From contig JARBJD010000281.1 of NCBI GenBank assembly GCA_033064195.1, positions 33,277 through 97,276 of the forward strand: 64,000 bases of DNA, written 5' to 3'. The notes under the pieces were generated by a model that was not told the origin of the DNA, searched no databases, and saw only the letters and a program-made list of their open reading frames with translations. The position numbers were made by a program, and so were the translations under genes. The DNA is from Blattamonas nauphoetae. Its lineage: Eukaryota > Preaxostyla > Oxymonadida. This document shows, piece after piece, positions 29,878-43,397 of the stretch (the stretch's first letter is position 1; each line of letters starts with the position of its first letter).

Positions 29878-30964
29878 CGATCTTCATCTCATTCTCGTCT
29901 GACCATCAGGCACTGACCGTATCTCATCCAGAGAGTTCGCATCTCTCGGCTGTTCATTTCGAACCTCACATTCATCACACTCGATTTTCCCCGAGTCTCC
30001 ATTTTTCTCAGATTGAAGGATCAATCAATCTTGAGTTTATTTTCACCGCATCGTCTTGAGTTTTCTGACCTATCTGTGGTCTCACTCTTTCCATCTGCGT
30101 CGCATAATTCCGCAAGTTTGTGTTCTCTTCTGTTTACTGAACAGACAGTTGAGTGTGATTCCTCATCCTGTTGGATTGCTCGTCATTCCGATTTCTCTTC
30201 TTTTTCATCGTCGTCTCGGTCCTCTGAGATTGAACACATTTTTGATGTCGTGGATTCCCCTGAATCTCGTATCTTGGCTTCTCTTGCGTCATTTCTTGTT
30301 CTGTGCTCACTTCCATACACTCATTCACCACTCATCCATCAGGTTCTGTTGGATGAGTGTTTCTTGTGTGCGTCTCTACCAAGCTCTGTTTGTGTGAAAT
30401 GGGGACTTGTTCTGTTTCCGACTGGATCATTTCCATTCATCATCAATCTTTTAATACTCCAAAGCTTTTGTCAAAAGCCCAAGTGAGCACGAGGATTATA
30501 ATGGACATTTTCCCCCTCATTTCAGCGGCTCCCACTTTCTTGACGAGTGATGCATGAATCAAAGAAAAAGAAATCGAGAAAACAATGGTGGAGTGAATGG
30601 AGAGAACATAATGAAAACTATTTGTGAGAAAATTTTTGAAAACTTGGGACAGCAAGCCCCCGTACCACTTATAAAAAACTTTCGTCTGGTGGATAATTAG
30701 TTGTGAATGAGCATCATTCGATGGTTGATGACTTGTTTTGGTGCCTCAAGAGGTAATACCTCACTTTTTTTCTCTTCTCATTTTCTCACTCTCTAGTCAT
30801 TATATTAAGCGATCGGTGGCTTTATTCTGAATAAAAAGGAACAATATGTTGAAAGTTTCTAATAGAAATTAGTTTTGTCACCTAGATCTAATTTTCACCA
30901 CTTTTTTTGATCTATGATCAATCCGAAAAAAATCACAGATTTATGCAGTCAGAGTCCTCCTCAT
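29878..30964. other. Spacer between convergent genes A and B
   Basis: About 1.1 kb of T-rich sequence. Frames at 30013-30486 (+) are Ser/Leu/Phe-rich and could be chance or an eroded helical protein; I cannot support a gene. No clear RNA gene or repeat seen. Confidence 0.5.
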
Positions 30965-31741
30965 TCACAAAGTTGTCAAAACAATTGAGATACTTCGTTT
31001 CTCCGAGCTGGGGTACGCTCCCAAGTTTTCAAAAATTTTCTCACATTTACACTGTGAATGTGACGAGTCGACAGTGTCTGGGAGTGGCCGGCGGATTTGG
31101 TGGAGTTCAATCGGATCAAAAGTCGTTGGGTGCATTCCGTTCTCCTTCACAAAGGCTGTCAGAGCGTCGAAATCAAAAATTTCACCTTCCATCCCCTCCA
31201 CCCATCCGGGTTTCACAATTTCCTTTCCAGACAAAGAGCATGTCCCCCAACTTTGCTTTTCTTGACTTGGCGATTTGCTGGTTTTTGCGGTTGGATCATT
31301 GTGGGTGGAGTCTTCTTTCGATGGGGATTGAGTCGACGGTTGTTCTTCAGTGTTCTCCTTCGATGGAACCTTGACTGTGATTGGATCGACAGGTTCGTCG
31401 ATGAAAGCAATGATGGCATAATGGCCATCGAAGTCGATTTCCGACATTTTAGTCGAATCATCAGGTTCATCTGCCTCGAACATGAGACAGATGTCTTCGA
31501 TCGATACATTCATTTGAGGAACGAGTTGTTGTTTGATTTGGAGGATGGTGTTTTGTGGGTTGACATGCAAAGTGAACTGGTCACCAGTGAATGCGCTCTT
31601 CACCATCAGATCGAATGGGGCATTGGGGAAGTTAGGACTTGTTTTGGGAATGTTGGCAAGGGAGGTGATATCTTGAAGTGGTTCGATGAGTGATTTGAAA
31701 GCATCAATTCGGATCGAGGTTCCTGGTCCAGCGAGAGAGAA
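30965..31741 (-). pseudogene. Gene B part 4: ubiquitin-like domain and U-box-like C-terminus
   Basis: Last exon of gene B; starts at the splice acceptor copy at 31742-31744 and ends with TAA at 30965-30967. It opens with the last strand of a SPRY-like repeat (FSLAGPGTSIRIDAF, matching FSSKDPGMIFRFDRI in the preceding repeat). Then comes a ubiquitin-like domain (FTLHVNPQNTILQIKQQLV ... MFEADEPDDSTKMSEIDF), a Ser/Thr/Pro/Glu-rich linker, and a U-box/RING-like segment without Zn ligands in full (CSLSGKEIVKPGWVEGM ... FVKENGMHPTTFDPIEL). The last suggests E2 binding or a ubiquitin-ligase-like role, but that is inference. The exon has no internal stops. Confidence 0.6.
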
Positions 31742-31744
31742 CTG

Positions 31745-34010
31745 TTGGCCTGTTAAGCTGTGTCCAGTCGAGGTGTGATTGTCCAGTCCAATGTCCAGTC
31801 TCCTATTTGGGCGTCGCGGCGCTGGTAAAAATCTATTATGCTTTCGACAGCTCGATCTCAATACGAATCGTGGTTGGAGGGATGATATTAAAGAAAGCAT
31901 CCACTGAATGCCTATGAAAGAGGATATCTCCTGCCCACATACACGTGAAGAGAGTTGGGGATCGATTAAGGAACAGCATGGGTTCGATCAAAGAGTGAAT
32001 CTCACTCTTGGTGTTTTCTGCGTTCAGACAAGAAAAGAACGAGATACATACAAACAAATGGCATATCTCAAAGAATGAGGAATGAATGATGTGGGATCTG
32101 ATGAAAACAGAATGCGAATGAATGTGCAAATCCTCCTCTCCCTACTCTTCATGTTCTCTCGCTTTTATCATCTCCTCATCATGCTTCTTTGTACTCTTCT
32201 CTCGTTGTGTTCTTTCTCCAATTCTAGACGGCGTCTGTTTGTTAAGTTGAGTAGTCCAGATAAACATGGTGAGGAGTCAGATATAGTTCAGATTTGAAGA
32301 TTTGCTGTTTCGGATCATCGCACGGGTTCGACGAGACGATAAATTTCGAGCATCCTCTTTGTACGAGGAGTTGGAGTATCGCTCACTCGCCTGATATTCT
32401 TTTGACTCTCACAGAGTGTGGATGAAAACTGAATCGACACAATCGATTGATGTGTTGCTTGTTGAACACCAGATGCTTGGAACAATCACACTGGATCGAC
32501 GGAAGAGAAGCTTCAGTGGCGACAAAGTTGAATCAACTTGGGAGAAGATAGAACGATAAAAATGAATATCACACCACTTCCGAACTAAGTTTCGATTGAA
32601 GGAGATGAGGGGGGAGACTAGAAGGGGTGTTTAATTCGAGAAATGTTGTCATTTGTCCTTTTCTGTTCTTCGTTTGATCCTGGACAAGTTCGAAGTGTCG
32701 ATGATGGTTGGGATGAAAGGGGGTAATTATGGAGTTTGCGCATCGATAGAATCGTTTTTCAATCACAAAGAGTAACTTAACACCGATCAATCGTCGGATA
32801 TTGTTCGGATGCGTTAAGGTGAACTCGTCGTTCAACCAGTACAACTCCGCAAACATTGCTTCATGTATTTTTCTAAATGGAGTGAATGAGAAGACGTTGA
32901 AAGTGGAGAGGTGGGAATGCACACAGTAGTGATTTCGTCCCCGTTCGAGAGATGTCGCGTTCACCACATCCAATTCTGACTCCTGTTCCTCATTGTCGAA
33001 GATCAAGACAGGAAGATGATGTGCTTCAATTCCTTCTTCCTTGTTTTTCTCTCCTCCGCTTCTTTCCGCTCACCTTTAGATTCTTTCGCTATCTTCTCTT
33101 ATCTGTCCCTCAGTCCCTGTTCAAATGAGAGAAGTGAATATAAGAGTGATGAAGGACAAATCAAATCAAAAAAACGTCAAAAAGAAAATAAGCGAGAGAT
33201 GGCTACCGAAAATAGCAACTCCACCATCCTTGGGCATTTTGGGGCACAATTTGTCCATCATTGTGAAAGGTTCCTTTGTACACATTCGAATTTCTTCATC
33301 TTTCCACATGATGACTGTCGTTCGTTTCTTCTCAGAGCAGAAGGGGAACGGAAGAGGGATTGTGTCGACTTGTCGCATGTGGATGAGTGATCACTCTGTT
33401 CCTGCGAGAGATTGAGATAGAGTGTGTGAAGGAGGTGTCAATACATTGAAAAAAAAGAGAGAAAACACTGTCAATGACGATTCAAACCGTTGTGAGTTTG
33501 GCCACATCCAGGGCCAGCAAAACGCAGAGATGAAGACATTGCAGTGCCCAAACAAAGAGAGGAGATCTAATATTAATCAAAAAAGTGAGAGATAAGTGGA
33601 AAAATCAAACTGCAATCGGAATTGAGAATGAACTGTGTCCCTTAATAGGTGTCGATTGGACAGTCCAGGACTCGACAGTCCATTGGACAGTCCAATTTGG
33701 CCGACTCTTCAAAACCTCAAAAAACAGGATGCACTAATTGAGGAGACCCCAGAAAATACCTGCCATCGAATTGTCCAATGGTGTCCAATGGTGTCCAATC
33801 ATGGGTGGATCAAGCCGATCCTCGCATGTCGCAGAATGGACTCTGATTCAAGCCATTTCGCCCTTTCTCGTGTTATTATGATCAATTCTTTGTGAAATTG
33901 AATGGAGAAATGATTTTAGGGTGAAATGAACGAGATGAAAAAAGAGTGTCCAATTGAGGTCAACTGTCCAGTCCAACACTGGACAGTGTCCAATCCACTT
34001 AACAGACCAA
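31745..34010. mobile_element. 2.3 kb TIR element sitting on a splice acceptor of gene B
   Basis: Ends are inverted copies of TTGGYCTGTTAAG. Duplications of GAGAACTG (31737-31744 and 34011-34018) are perfect 8 bp repeats; read on the gene strand they are CAGTTCTC, that is, the intron-end CAG plus the first five exon bases. Subterminal TGTCCAGTCCA/TTGGACAGT repeats occur near both ends (31761-31800; 33650-33990). Interior frames (for example 32569-33006 -) are unrecognised; no transposase. Spliced from the donor at 34067 to the acceptor at 31742, the whole element would be removed with the intron. Confidence 0.88.
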
Positions 34011-36536
34011 GAGAACTGAATGAGATGATAACAAAAAACGATGATGAGAGAATCAAAAGGAGCAGACTCCAATCTTCATGTGTTCATCAGTTTCAGAAAT
34101 CTCGCTCTGTCCAGCTTTCCCATTCACGAAGAAACGAATGAGATCTGGATCAGATAGTGCGTTCACCTCCAACACAATTTGGTCTCCAACTTGGAGTGGA
34201 TTGTGACAGGAATTGGTCCCGGACTTGCTCGAAGACATGTTGAAGAGTACTCCATCTGATGAGCAGAGAGCAATGGAATCTAAAAAGAGAGAGATTGAAT
34301 AAACAAGCGAAGGAAAGTGGAGAGAATGTCGAGAAAAACAAAGAGGTACGCTTCGTTCCAATTCCGAGTCCTTTTGGACTTTTGGGAAGGTTTGCGTTCG
34401 TCCTCAGGCAGCCAATCATGATAATTCCACATGAATCTGAACAGAATCACAATAAAGGAGCACACCGTCAGATTGAGGAAGAGCGAGGATGGTGATGGCA
34501 ACATACGCAATCGTCGACACGATAGCTCCATCCAACATCACTGTGCTGAATGGTGAGTTGAGTCCATCGTAATCGAAAGCTGTTCGAGTAATCACATTTC
34601 CCTCGATCTTGAAGTGCTCCGGATTTCGGATGAGAAGAGTGGGCATCGTTCCTTCTGATGCTCTCCAAATCTGTTGAGAATTGATGGAATTTATTTGATA
34701 ATTAGAGAATTCGGTGTCTGTCCATTTGATCTCTTTCATCTTGTTAGTGACAGGTGTGGCTTGGGTAGAATGGACGATGCTCGCAATTTCGAGAGAGGTT
34801 CCAAGTACATCAGCAGAGAACTGAACGAATGAGAAACAAAACAAAGAGAAGACAAACACCAATTCTCACTGATTCAGGAATCCCACTCACATAACATGCC
34901 GCAGTCTTTCCGTTCACGAAGAATTGAACAGTGCGTGGATTCGACTCCATGTTCACTTCCATTACAACGCGATCCTTCCTCGAGAGAAAATAATGACTTT
35001 TTTCTTCCAGTTTGGCCAGACAGAAAACATGGATTTCTCCACGTGTCGAGAGAGCAATGGAATCTGAGGATGAAGAGTGAAAAGAGAAAGAGAACGTCGA
35101 ACAGAACTGCATACGTTTCACGTCCTTTCCCAAAACGCGTCCTAGTCGAGGAACATCAGTTTGAGCATCGAGAAGACCGAAATTGATGAAGCCCTTCTGC
35201 TCTGCAAGAAGTGATGAGAGAGAAGAGACAAACCAACTGACTCTGCGAGTGTCAGCACAACAAAAGTGACTGACACGATGCCCTTCGTGATTGAATCGGA
35301 AAACAGAACAGTGCTCGGTCTGGTTCTTTCTTTCTTGTCTGTCCCTTTCTCTGTCCGAGTAAGAAGGTTGTTTCGAATGCGAAAATGTGACTTGTCTGTG
35401 AAGAGCTGATCCGGCAGCTTCATCGTTGGGAGTTGTCTTGTTTTCCGGCCGAGATCTGTTCGATCATCCTCGTTGTCACTGTCACTGTCTATTTGACTCT
35501 TCCCATCATCTGTGTCTTCATCAGAGTCTTCTGAAGATTCTTCTCCGTCATCACCTGGCTTTCCATTCGCTTCGTCGAGAACGGTTTTGGATGGCTGATC
35601 GTCGTCTTTCTCACTCTCCGTACTCCTCTCTTTCTCGGGACTATTGTTCTCGTTGATCCTTTGTTTAGAGATTGTTGTTTCTTCTTTGGCACCCGAATCC
35701 TCCTTCGATTCTGACTTTTGGAGTGGTTCTGGTCTTGGCCATTCCACCGAAGTCATCAGATCTGTGAAGGGACATCCTCTGTTTAGATGAGTGATCCTGT
35801 CAAACCGAAATATCATTCCTGGATCTTTTGAAGAGAACTGAGATGGAGATGGGAGAGAAAAAGTGAGTGTTGACGAATGAAGAGAAGAGAATAGACGAAA
35901 ATAAACGATGGAAAGACAACACACTCCAACTCGAACGGATTCTGGAAGACCAACAACGATGGCATCGGTTGATTTTCTGTTGATGAAGAACTGGGCTGTG
36001 CGAGGATTCGAGTCCAAGTCGATTTCGACGACGACAGTATCACAGGTTTGAAAATTGGTCCATATGTTGATTTCATCTTTTCCAACTGCTGTCGTGAAAT
36101 GTAGGTTACCCCTCGAAGAGAGAGCGATCGAGTCTGAGGATGTGAGAGGAGGATGAGATGGCAGAAAAGTGACAAGAATGAGGCATACTTTTGACATCTC
36201 CGAGTGTTTGCCCCTTTTCGGGAATTGGTTCCGTCCCATCAAGCAGTCCAATGAAGAAAGGAAAAAAAATTGAAAAATCCATGAGAAAAGTGACGGAGAT
36301 TGCCACAATTCCTTCTGTAATGGGTTCTGAGATGAAGAACGAGCTCCACGTTGGTTGGATTCGCCCGATCTTCTCTTCTGTGGCCAGACTTTTCGAAGCA
36401 ATGATGTTGTCTTCCATCCTGAAGTGTGAAGGATCGCTGAAGACGAGCGCGGGCATCTGGGTGTCCACGGTCAGAACGTTGGCTCGCAGTCCATTCATGT
36501 ACATGTCCTCACTGTCCTTCAAATCGTCAAGATTCC
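34011..36536 (-). pseudogene. Gene B part 3: SPRY-like repeats 2-4 and acidic linker
   Basis: Several exons on the - strand, each bounded by GT-AG introns of about 45-90 nt. Three SPRY-like units follow one another, each with the same order: 'mPaL.f.d..HFr.e.N.i.r' (MPALVFSDPSHFRMEDNII; LPDQLFTDKSHFRIRNNLL; MPTLLIRNPEHFKIEGNVI), then '..itegivsvtf', then 'GLLD', 'SDSIALS.RG', then 'DSNPRT.QFFINRK' and 'lPESVRvG'. Between units 2 and 3 is a Glu/Asp/Ser-rich disordered linker of about 110 residues (35.45-35.80 kb). SPRY/B30.2 folds usually bind proteins. The part starts with the duplicated AAGATTCC at 36529 and ends at the donor (34067) before the 2.3 kb element. Confidence 0.65.
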
Positions 36537-36550
36537 GGCATGTATGTACC

Positions 36551-36658
36551 CTGTAGGTTATCGGGAGACTGTAGGTTGTAGAGACCCTGTAGGTTGCGAA
36601 AAGGGACTCTGTAGGTTGTGAAAGGGAGCCTGTAGGTTATTTTTGTACTCTGTAGGTT
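36551..36658. repeat. Six subterminal CTGTAGGTT repeats
   Basis: Copies at 36551, 36569, 36587, 36609, 36630 and 36650, 18-22 bp apart. The opposite end has two inverted copies (45710-45718 and 45728-45736). Evenly spaced subterminal motifs of this kind often serve as transposase binding sites. Confidence 0.85.
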
Positions 36659-37191
36659 GTGTCTCAACACTGTATTCTCGACTCATTCAACTCCATAAAT
36701 CATGCCAGAGACCACAACGGGCTTCGTTCATCCATCATCGTCCGACTTTTCACTATTCTCAGAATTACACAATTTTCAGATATAATTCCATAAATATTCC
36801 ATATCTGTTTGCATTTCACCATCATAATTCAACTCCATTTTCTGTTTCAATCTTTGTTTGTTGTGATCCTTGATCAAGACCACAACAACAATGTCCGAGA
36901 TTGCCGAATCAAATGGACACTATTGTCATTAATTCCATTTTATGATGTGTAGCGGACGGACAGAGCACCAGATCTTGAGGACAGAGGACAGAGGTCTTGT
37001 CCGATTCAGAAACTCAGCTTTTCACGCGTTCATTTCATCTGAATTCACCTTCTCTCTACTTGTTAGCCCCTCCTTGTCTCCATTCTGTTAAGTAAATTAC
37101 CGGAGAATGCTTCAAAATGACTGAAAAATGAAGCTCCACCACACAATGTGTTCATGCTATTATTTGACTATATTGAGGAAGTTGATGTTTC

Positions 37192-40100
37192 TAGACATGT
37201 TTTGAGTGGGATGGGACGCAAAAAAGTGGGATTTCTGGTGGGATTTTTCCCCATTATTTTGATTCGACTCGATGCACTCTTAGAAACTTGCGAAAACGAC
37301 GTTGTATTATATCTCATTTCACATCAGACCTGGAAAATGTCAGAAATTGTGAATTCAGTGAATGGAGACGATCACACCCACGATCCGTTTTGAAAACAAA
37401 GCTCATTCATGAAGAACCGTCTCATTCTATTTCTTGTTCTCGATTTAAAAGATTGTACTGGTATCTTATTCTCTTCTGGTGAGTCATTGTCACAGATGGT
37501 GCATACATGCTGATATCCATCACAACTCATCCGATCTCTGTGGATTCTCGTCAACTCAGAAGAGCTTCCTTGGATACAGATATGTTGAATCGAAAAACTA
37601 TATCTGTTTCGTTTTTTCCTGTTTTTAAACCGAACTACACACTGAACATTGCCCTCCCAGTGACACTTAACAGTTTCATCACAAACTCGACAATATTCTC
37701 CATTGAAGCGTTAAGGATGAAGTTAATGTTTTGCCACAAGACAGGATAGCTCGTTCAATGGTGAACGAAGATGAATCTCATGGTATGTCTGGCCAGTGAT
37801 GCGTCTTCAAACATTTGCGTTTATTCATCGACTACGTCATTCAATCCCTACACGTGTCGTCATCGCCTTCTCCTTTCTTTCTTTATCATTGTTCGTCTTC
37901 TCTCTATTGTCGATTTTCCTTTCTTCAGGTCACACACAGCACCTCTTCTCGCCATTCATCGTGTTTGTCATCAAATGAACCAAAACAACACGTCTAACTG
38001 ATGATAGTCATTCTCTGATGCTCGATCACTCTGATTTCGATGGAAATGTCCCTATCAGCTCGATATCATCCCTTCGGATCCAGGCCCTTCGAAAGTTCAT
38101 CAACCTCCTCGAAGAATGCATCCATTGCCTGAAAAACATCACCAGATAAGAAAACCATGTTTGTCCTTCGCAGGACACTGAACCTGTTATTCGAATTGTG
38201 GATGGTTGTTGCGCACTGAATGGACTCATCTCATTCCAAGCTCCCACACTCGATGAATCTGCCCCCGCACACCAGATTTACCTCTATTTTGTGGTCTCTG
38301 TTGCACATGCGAAGGAGGAGGAAGGAAAATTTGACGAAATTCTGGAAGACATCAGAGAAACTGTGGATCAACTCGACATCACAGAATGGATTCCTCATGC
38401 CACTTTTTTTGCGAGCGGACTCCGTCTTCTTGCCACTCACACGTGTTGGAACAAGTCGCAGAAGTGATACTGGTGACGAGACTCCCATTTATGACTACAA
38501 CGATTCTGCAAATGACAGACTGGATTTTGTACTCAATGTCACAACTGGAGGCAGTGAGGATAAAGATATGGAAGAAAAAACAACCAAACAAGCCATTGGT
38601 CGACTTTGAGCGGATTTCACGAGGTAATCACGCGGGCACAACATCGAATCATTGTGAAGGCGATGAAAGTGGAATTAAACAGATCAACAACCACCAACAC
38701 GACGGGTCGATCCCTCCCTCATTTCACCGGGTTGTGGTGCTTGTTCACAACGGCAGTGTGAACGAAGGCATTCGCGACACAAACATGATCGCCGAGGTTA
38801 TCAAACGTTGTCGCCAATCAGACCAAACTCATCTTCCTCACAACTCACAACAAAGTCTTTCTCCACGATATCCCTCGTATCAGCCGCCAAGCAACGATCC
38901 ATATTCAATATCGGTCCCATTTGTTATCACCACTGTCGGCGTTGAGATGGAGACGGTGGAGGAAGAAAACGTGCTTCCGACGGATACTCTCGACAATATC
39001 CTACCCACACCAATCATTTCATGTTAATTGGAACCTGCCCCGATTGTGGTGACACACACCCAAATCATCCGAATGGAGACGTCCCAACTTGTCGATATGA
39101 TCAATTTTAACAATGAAGATGTGTTTTTTGGATCGACATTCACGTCTGAATCAACAGCGGAGCAAGTCAAAGCAGTTCATGAGGAGATACCTCACAACCC
39201 GAATAAGTGCAAGGAAATGATGAAGATCCGAACTTTGGGCACTACTGACCTTGGAAGCAGAGAAGAGAGGCAGTCGCCATTAACTTGCGTGGTCTAGACG
39301 ATCTCCTTCTCGACGTCAGATGGAACTGGATTTGTTTCGGTGATGGAACGACAGAAACTGAACGAGGTGAAGGAAGTTGGGGCAATTCTTGTGACATATC
39401 GTTATTTCAACTCGTTGGACAAGGACGCAGTGTTCATTCCAATCAAAACACGAGTTGTAGTGGAGTCAGGAAGACGAGATTTAAGGGATCCTTTACGCTC
39501 GTCTCTTCTGACCACGGCAGCTCAACGAGCCACATAGTATGCACATTCTGAATCAGGAAATCGTGGAAATGGAGGGAAACGAGACGATGAAGCGGCTGAG
39601 ATTCTCGAAATTGAGACGTCGCCACAGCAACTGACATGTTCACTCGCGTGCTCCTTGCACTGACACGCCTGTCGCTAGAAGATCAGCTGAAAGAACAGAA
39701 ACACCGCTCGTACACACTTGCGATCAACGCTGAATCCCGGATTTCACATTTCAAGCGATTGTGGACGCTCTCTTGGAAAGGGAGGGGAGTGGCGAGGTGA
39801 GGACAGAGGATCTTGCTCTGGCAGCTCGACAGATTTCATATTTCCAGTTGTGCACGTCCATCAGAGTTGGAAGTCATTCGGCGACATCGACGACAGAACG
39901 AGGGAACTCGCTTCAGAAACTGGTGCGAGCGGTGTGGAAGGAGGGAAGAGTGAAGTGTTAGTTGAAGAAGGATTGGAGTGGTAGAGTACGCTTGATCTGA
40001 GTTCGTCGGATTCTGGAGGCATAGAGGAGATGGGGGAGTAGAAAGGAAGCAGGAGAGAGAGGAAGACGAAAGAGGGGTTTGTGCTGAGTAAGTCAGACTC

Positions 40101-40824
40101 GGAGCGGAAAGATTGAAGAAGATGGCGAGGATTTGGGTTCGGGGGTCGAGGGAGAGAGAGTGATGAGGGGAGTGAGGGTCGGAGTGGGAGCGAGGATACG
40201 AAGAAGACTCTGAATGACAAGACCGACATCAGACTAAAATCGAAAGCATCAAAAAAGATCTGATTATGTTCCACCTGGATTGTACATGCCTCAATTAACT
40301 TCTTCAAAGTTTTGTTGATTTCATGTCATGTGAATCACTCTTTTTATTGATTCTTTTACTCAAAATGAACACAAAAATCACGATGAACGTGCAGAAAGGT
40401 GCAGTGATGAGAATAAGGTTCTTATTGGAATCTGACCCTGTCAAATGGGTGCTGTGGGAAGATCTCCCAATCCCATCCCCTGGGATTTTGGGGATTGTTG
40501 GGAATCGCAATGTGAGTGCCATACTGTTGATGAACTATTTGAATGTGGCAAGAATATGGTCGTTTTCCGACATGGGATTTTCAGGGGTTTTTAAGAGGAG
40601 ATAAGGGTAGATCACGCTTAAATGGTTCCAGACCACATTCCTACTCCGTCAACCAGGAAATTCAGTGGATTGCATTTCATTAAAAGATTCGATCGTGTCA
40701 AATCTCAACAGATAGAGAATAAAAATGAAGTGTCGTAAAAACAAATTATGGATGGGATTTTTCTGGGATTTCCAGGAAAAAAGTGGGATTTCAATGGGAG
40801 ATGGGTGGGATCGTAACATGTCTA
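37192..40824. mobile_element. Nested 3.6 kb element with 8 bp duplication GATGTTTC
   Basis: Short TIR TAGACATGTT at both ends, GATGTTTC duplicated at 37184-37191 and 40825-40832. Subterminal GTGGGATTT motifs occur several times at both ends (37205-37250; 40730-40812). Interior pieces (about 38.2-39.6 kb, + strand) are coding-like but shift frames and have stops; I recognise no domain. Confidence 0.78.
38140..39560 (+). pseudogene. Eroded coding-like region inside the nested element
   Basis: Coding-like pieces change frame at least three times. The first (38198-38467) is acidic and helical (KFDEILEDIRETVDQL), the next (38386-39027) is Ser/His/Thr-rich. Stops and frame changes are not explained by visible introns. 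Probably a captured or old host gene; no family identified. Confidence 0.3.
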
Positions 40825-41534
40825 GATGTTTCGAAATGAATGCATCCCCATCGAGTATTATTAAAACGGGCGTTAAAGTGCGTGAAAACCGGTTCGGTGG
40901 CGAATTACGAGCTTCTGGAATTCTGTCCTATAAACTCCTAATTAGGAGGTAACAGGACGATCGGCCCAAGAGAGGACAGAGTAGGACAAAATCGGACAAG
41001 CACCTTATATTCACACTGTAGATTTCTCTGAATTAGTTCATTCAACTTCTACACTTATCTCAAAACAGGACAAATCGGACATGTCCTGTCCTGTCCTGTC
41101 CGATTGATCTGATCCTCTCACCCATGCCAAGTTGTCTTTGTCATCTCTTATCTTTCAGGCCATCTTATCCCGCGATTTGAAGTCCGTACTCCATTCAACA
41201 CTTCTTTTGTCCCGTGATACCTCTTTTTAATCTCCGTTGAAGCAAAATTTGTGGAGATCTGCTCGACTCATCATTCACTCTCATATTCTCAGTCAATGAC
41301 AACTAAATCAGTTGATAGATGTAAATCACAACATATTAGTTTGTGATTCCATTGTTTTTACTCTTTTTTCCGTTCACTTCTCTTCATTAGTCTGGAATGG
41401 ATGACTTGCTACAATCCAGATCTGATCTGGACCGAAAGGAATGAGATATTGATGATTCAGTATCTCAGTATGCCTCTCCATTGTTTCTACCCTCATATTT
41501 TTCTATTTCCCTTTCTTGATTTGGAATATATGTC

Positions 41535-42655
41535 TTGATCACACTTCACAGACCAAACAGGCATCATCAATACACTTGTCTTGTTGACCAACGTGGCCAT
41601 TTCCATCCTTATTATGTTCCTCAGACGATTCCCCCAATATCTAACCGTTGCTTGCCTCGCACTATCTCTCCTCCTCTTCAGGTACTCCTTCTTCATGCTC
41701 CCATTCTTCACAGACATGACCAACGCGTTTCCACAGCAATGTGTGCTGACATCGCAGTCTTTCATCTCATTGGCAATATATGTTCATTCGTTGGCAATGA
41801 CAAGACGCGGCTGAATTCCATCATGTGGATCGTTTGGGCGCTCGTCCTTCTCGGCGTTTCCGTGGGTGTATTCTTCCTCTCTCGCACGTTTTCCCGCTCA
41901 AAATGGACTTTTAGACCGACTGAACCAATTTTCGTCCTCCACAACACGGTTCCTGATGAGAATCCAGCGATCCTGTCCAACCCCCACTGATCTCCCCGAA
42001 AGTTCAAAAATACCCTATTTCACAAGCCCCAACTATGAACGCCCCAGTCCAATCGGCGGTGTAGCACGCTATGATAACGATACCTCTGGCAAACGGATTT
42101 AACATCGATCGCCAACTCGAACTCCACAACTCTCTTTACAGTGCGACGTTCGACACAAACGTTTACAGAACACGCAGCAAAGTCGAGATGGATGAAATGG
42201 GAAATGACGAACTGCAAACACCGACTCTTAAACCGGATGATCCAACCAAGTCATCGATGACACTAGTCATCCCCACCCATACCACTCCAAACGGCTCTTT
42301 CACACCCGCAATGCCAACTTCTCTCCAACATGTTCCAAATTCTTCTTTAGTTGAACCTTCACAAGTTCAAACGACGCCACCAACTGTCCAACCAACTTCT
42401 TCCCCTACTCCTGACACTCTCTCCGTCAACAACCAAAAAATCACCCGCAAACTCCCGCACAGCCAGTACCTTCGTGTCTGTGTGTGATCCGAACTTTGTT
42501 TTTGCGAAGCCAATCAACCACAATACGTCGAGACCTCCAACTTCAGGCCACAATCTCCAGTCGAAGCTGTTGAGCGAACAACTCTCAAGGAAAGTTCCAC
42601 AATGCACAAGTGCGAGTCCAGTGCAGGAAGCCATCAAATATCTCTCTGTATAAGA
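41535..42655 (+). pseudogene. Eroded membrane-protein-like region inside the 9.2 kb element
   Basis: Frames at 41581-41814 and 41760-41990 contain hydrophobic stretches that could be transmembrane helices (LLTNVAISILIMFLRRFPQY; IMWIVWALVLLGVSVGVFFL), followed by a Ser/Thr/Pro-rich low-complexity tail to about 42650. The frame changes between the two and no start is clear, so I read it as a decayed membrane-protein gene of unknown family. Confidence 0.35.
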
Positions 42656-43073
42656 ACCTCGCAAGAATCGAGAGTGTGTGTCACTTCCAAACGATCAAGC
42701 AGACGGGAAAAGAGGAGAGGCATTTCTCAACACTCTCTTCCATGACTCATACCGTCTTTTCACCTAATGCCTCACTTGCCATTCACAAACATCTCACTCT
42801 GAGCCCTTCCTCGAAATGAACCTCCCCATTCGCAGAAATATCGGCCGCGACGACATTTTTCCAGACACTGATTCTCTTTCTGATCTTTTCCACACGATTA
42901 CAGCTCCAGAGAGCCTCGTTGGCGACGACCTCTATGCATGAGCCACATGCGAGTCGAAGCGCGAGGCGGTTCACAAAACCATGATTGAGACGCTTCCCAC
43001 CCCTTCCCCACCTTCCTTGTTGCCTCCCCCAACCCCCACCCGATCCTTTACGAGCTCTCCTCAGTGACATTCC

Positions 43074-43397
43074 CAGGGACCTGATCAGGTCTGTAGTTTA
43101 CTGTATGAGGTGTGATCATGGATCACACCTCACAGAAGTGGGGGTCTGATCCGTTTCCTAATTAGGAGTATCGATTTTCCTCTTTTTCCAATTCCTCACT
43201 TCATTTTCTTCATCGTACCAGTTCAATTCAACCAATAAACAATCAATTATGACCAGATAGCCTCTCAAATGGTCGATTAGACTCATTTCACAGTTTTTTT
43301 CGAAAGTAAACTCTCTTTTAATGAAACAGTTTGTTAAGAACAAAAATTAGGTCTGATCAATGAAGGTCTGATCGATCAGATCCTTCTCAGGTCCCTG
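43074..43397. mobile_element. 324 bp hAT-like MITE with 8 bp duplication GACATTCC
   Basis: Ends are CAGGGACCTGA and its inverse. Perfect GACATTCC copies stand at 43066-43073 and 43398-43405. Ends starting CAGGG with an 8 bp duplication are the standard signature of hAT elements. Interior is AT-rich and non-coding. Nested in the 9.2 kb element. Confidence 0.88.

Noticed and set aside
36955-41110. GGACAGGACA-type motifs near 36.96 and 41.08 kb as ends of another element
   Set aside because: Motifs are similar but I could not align them as inverted ends or find a duplication.
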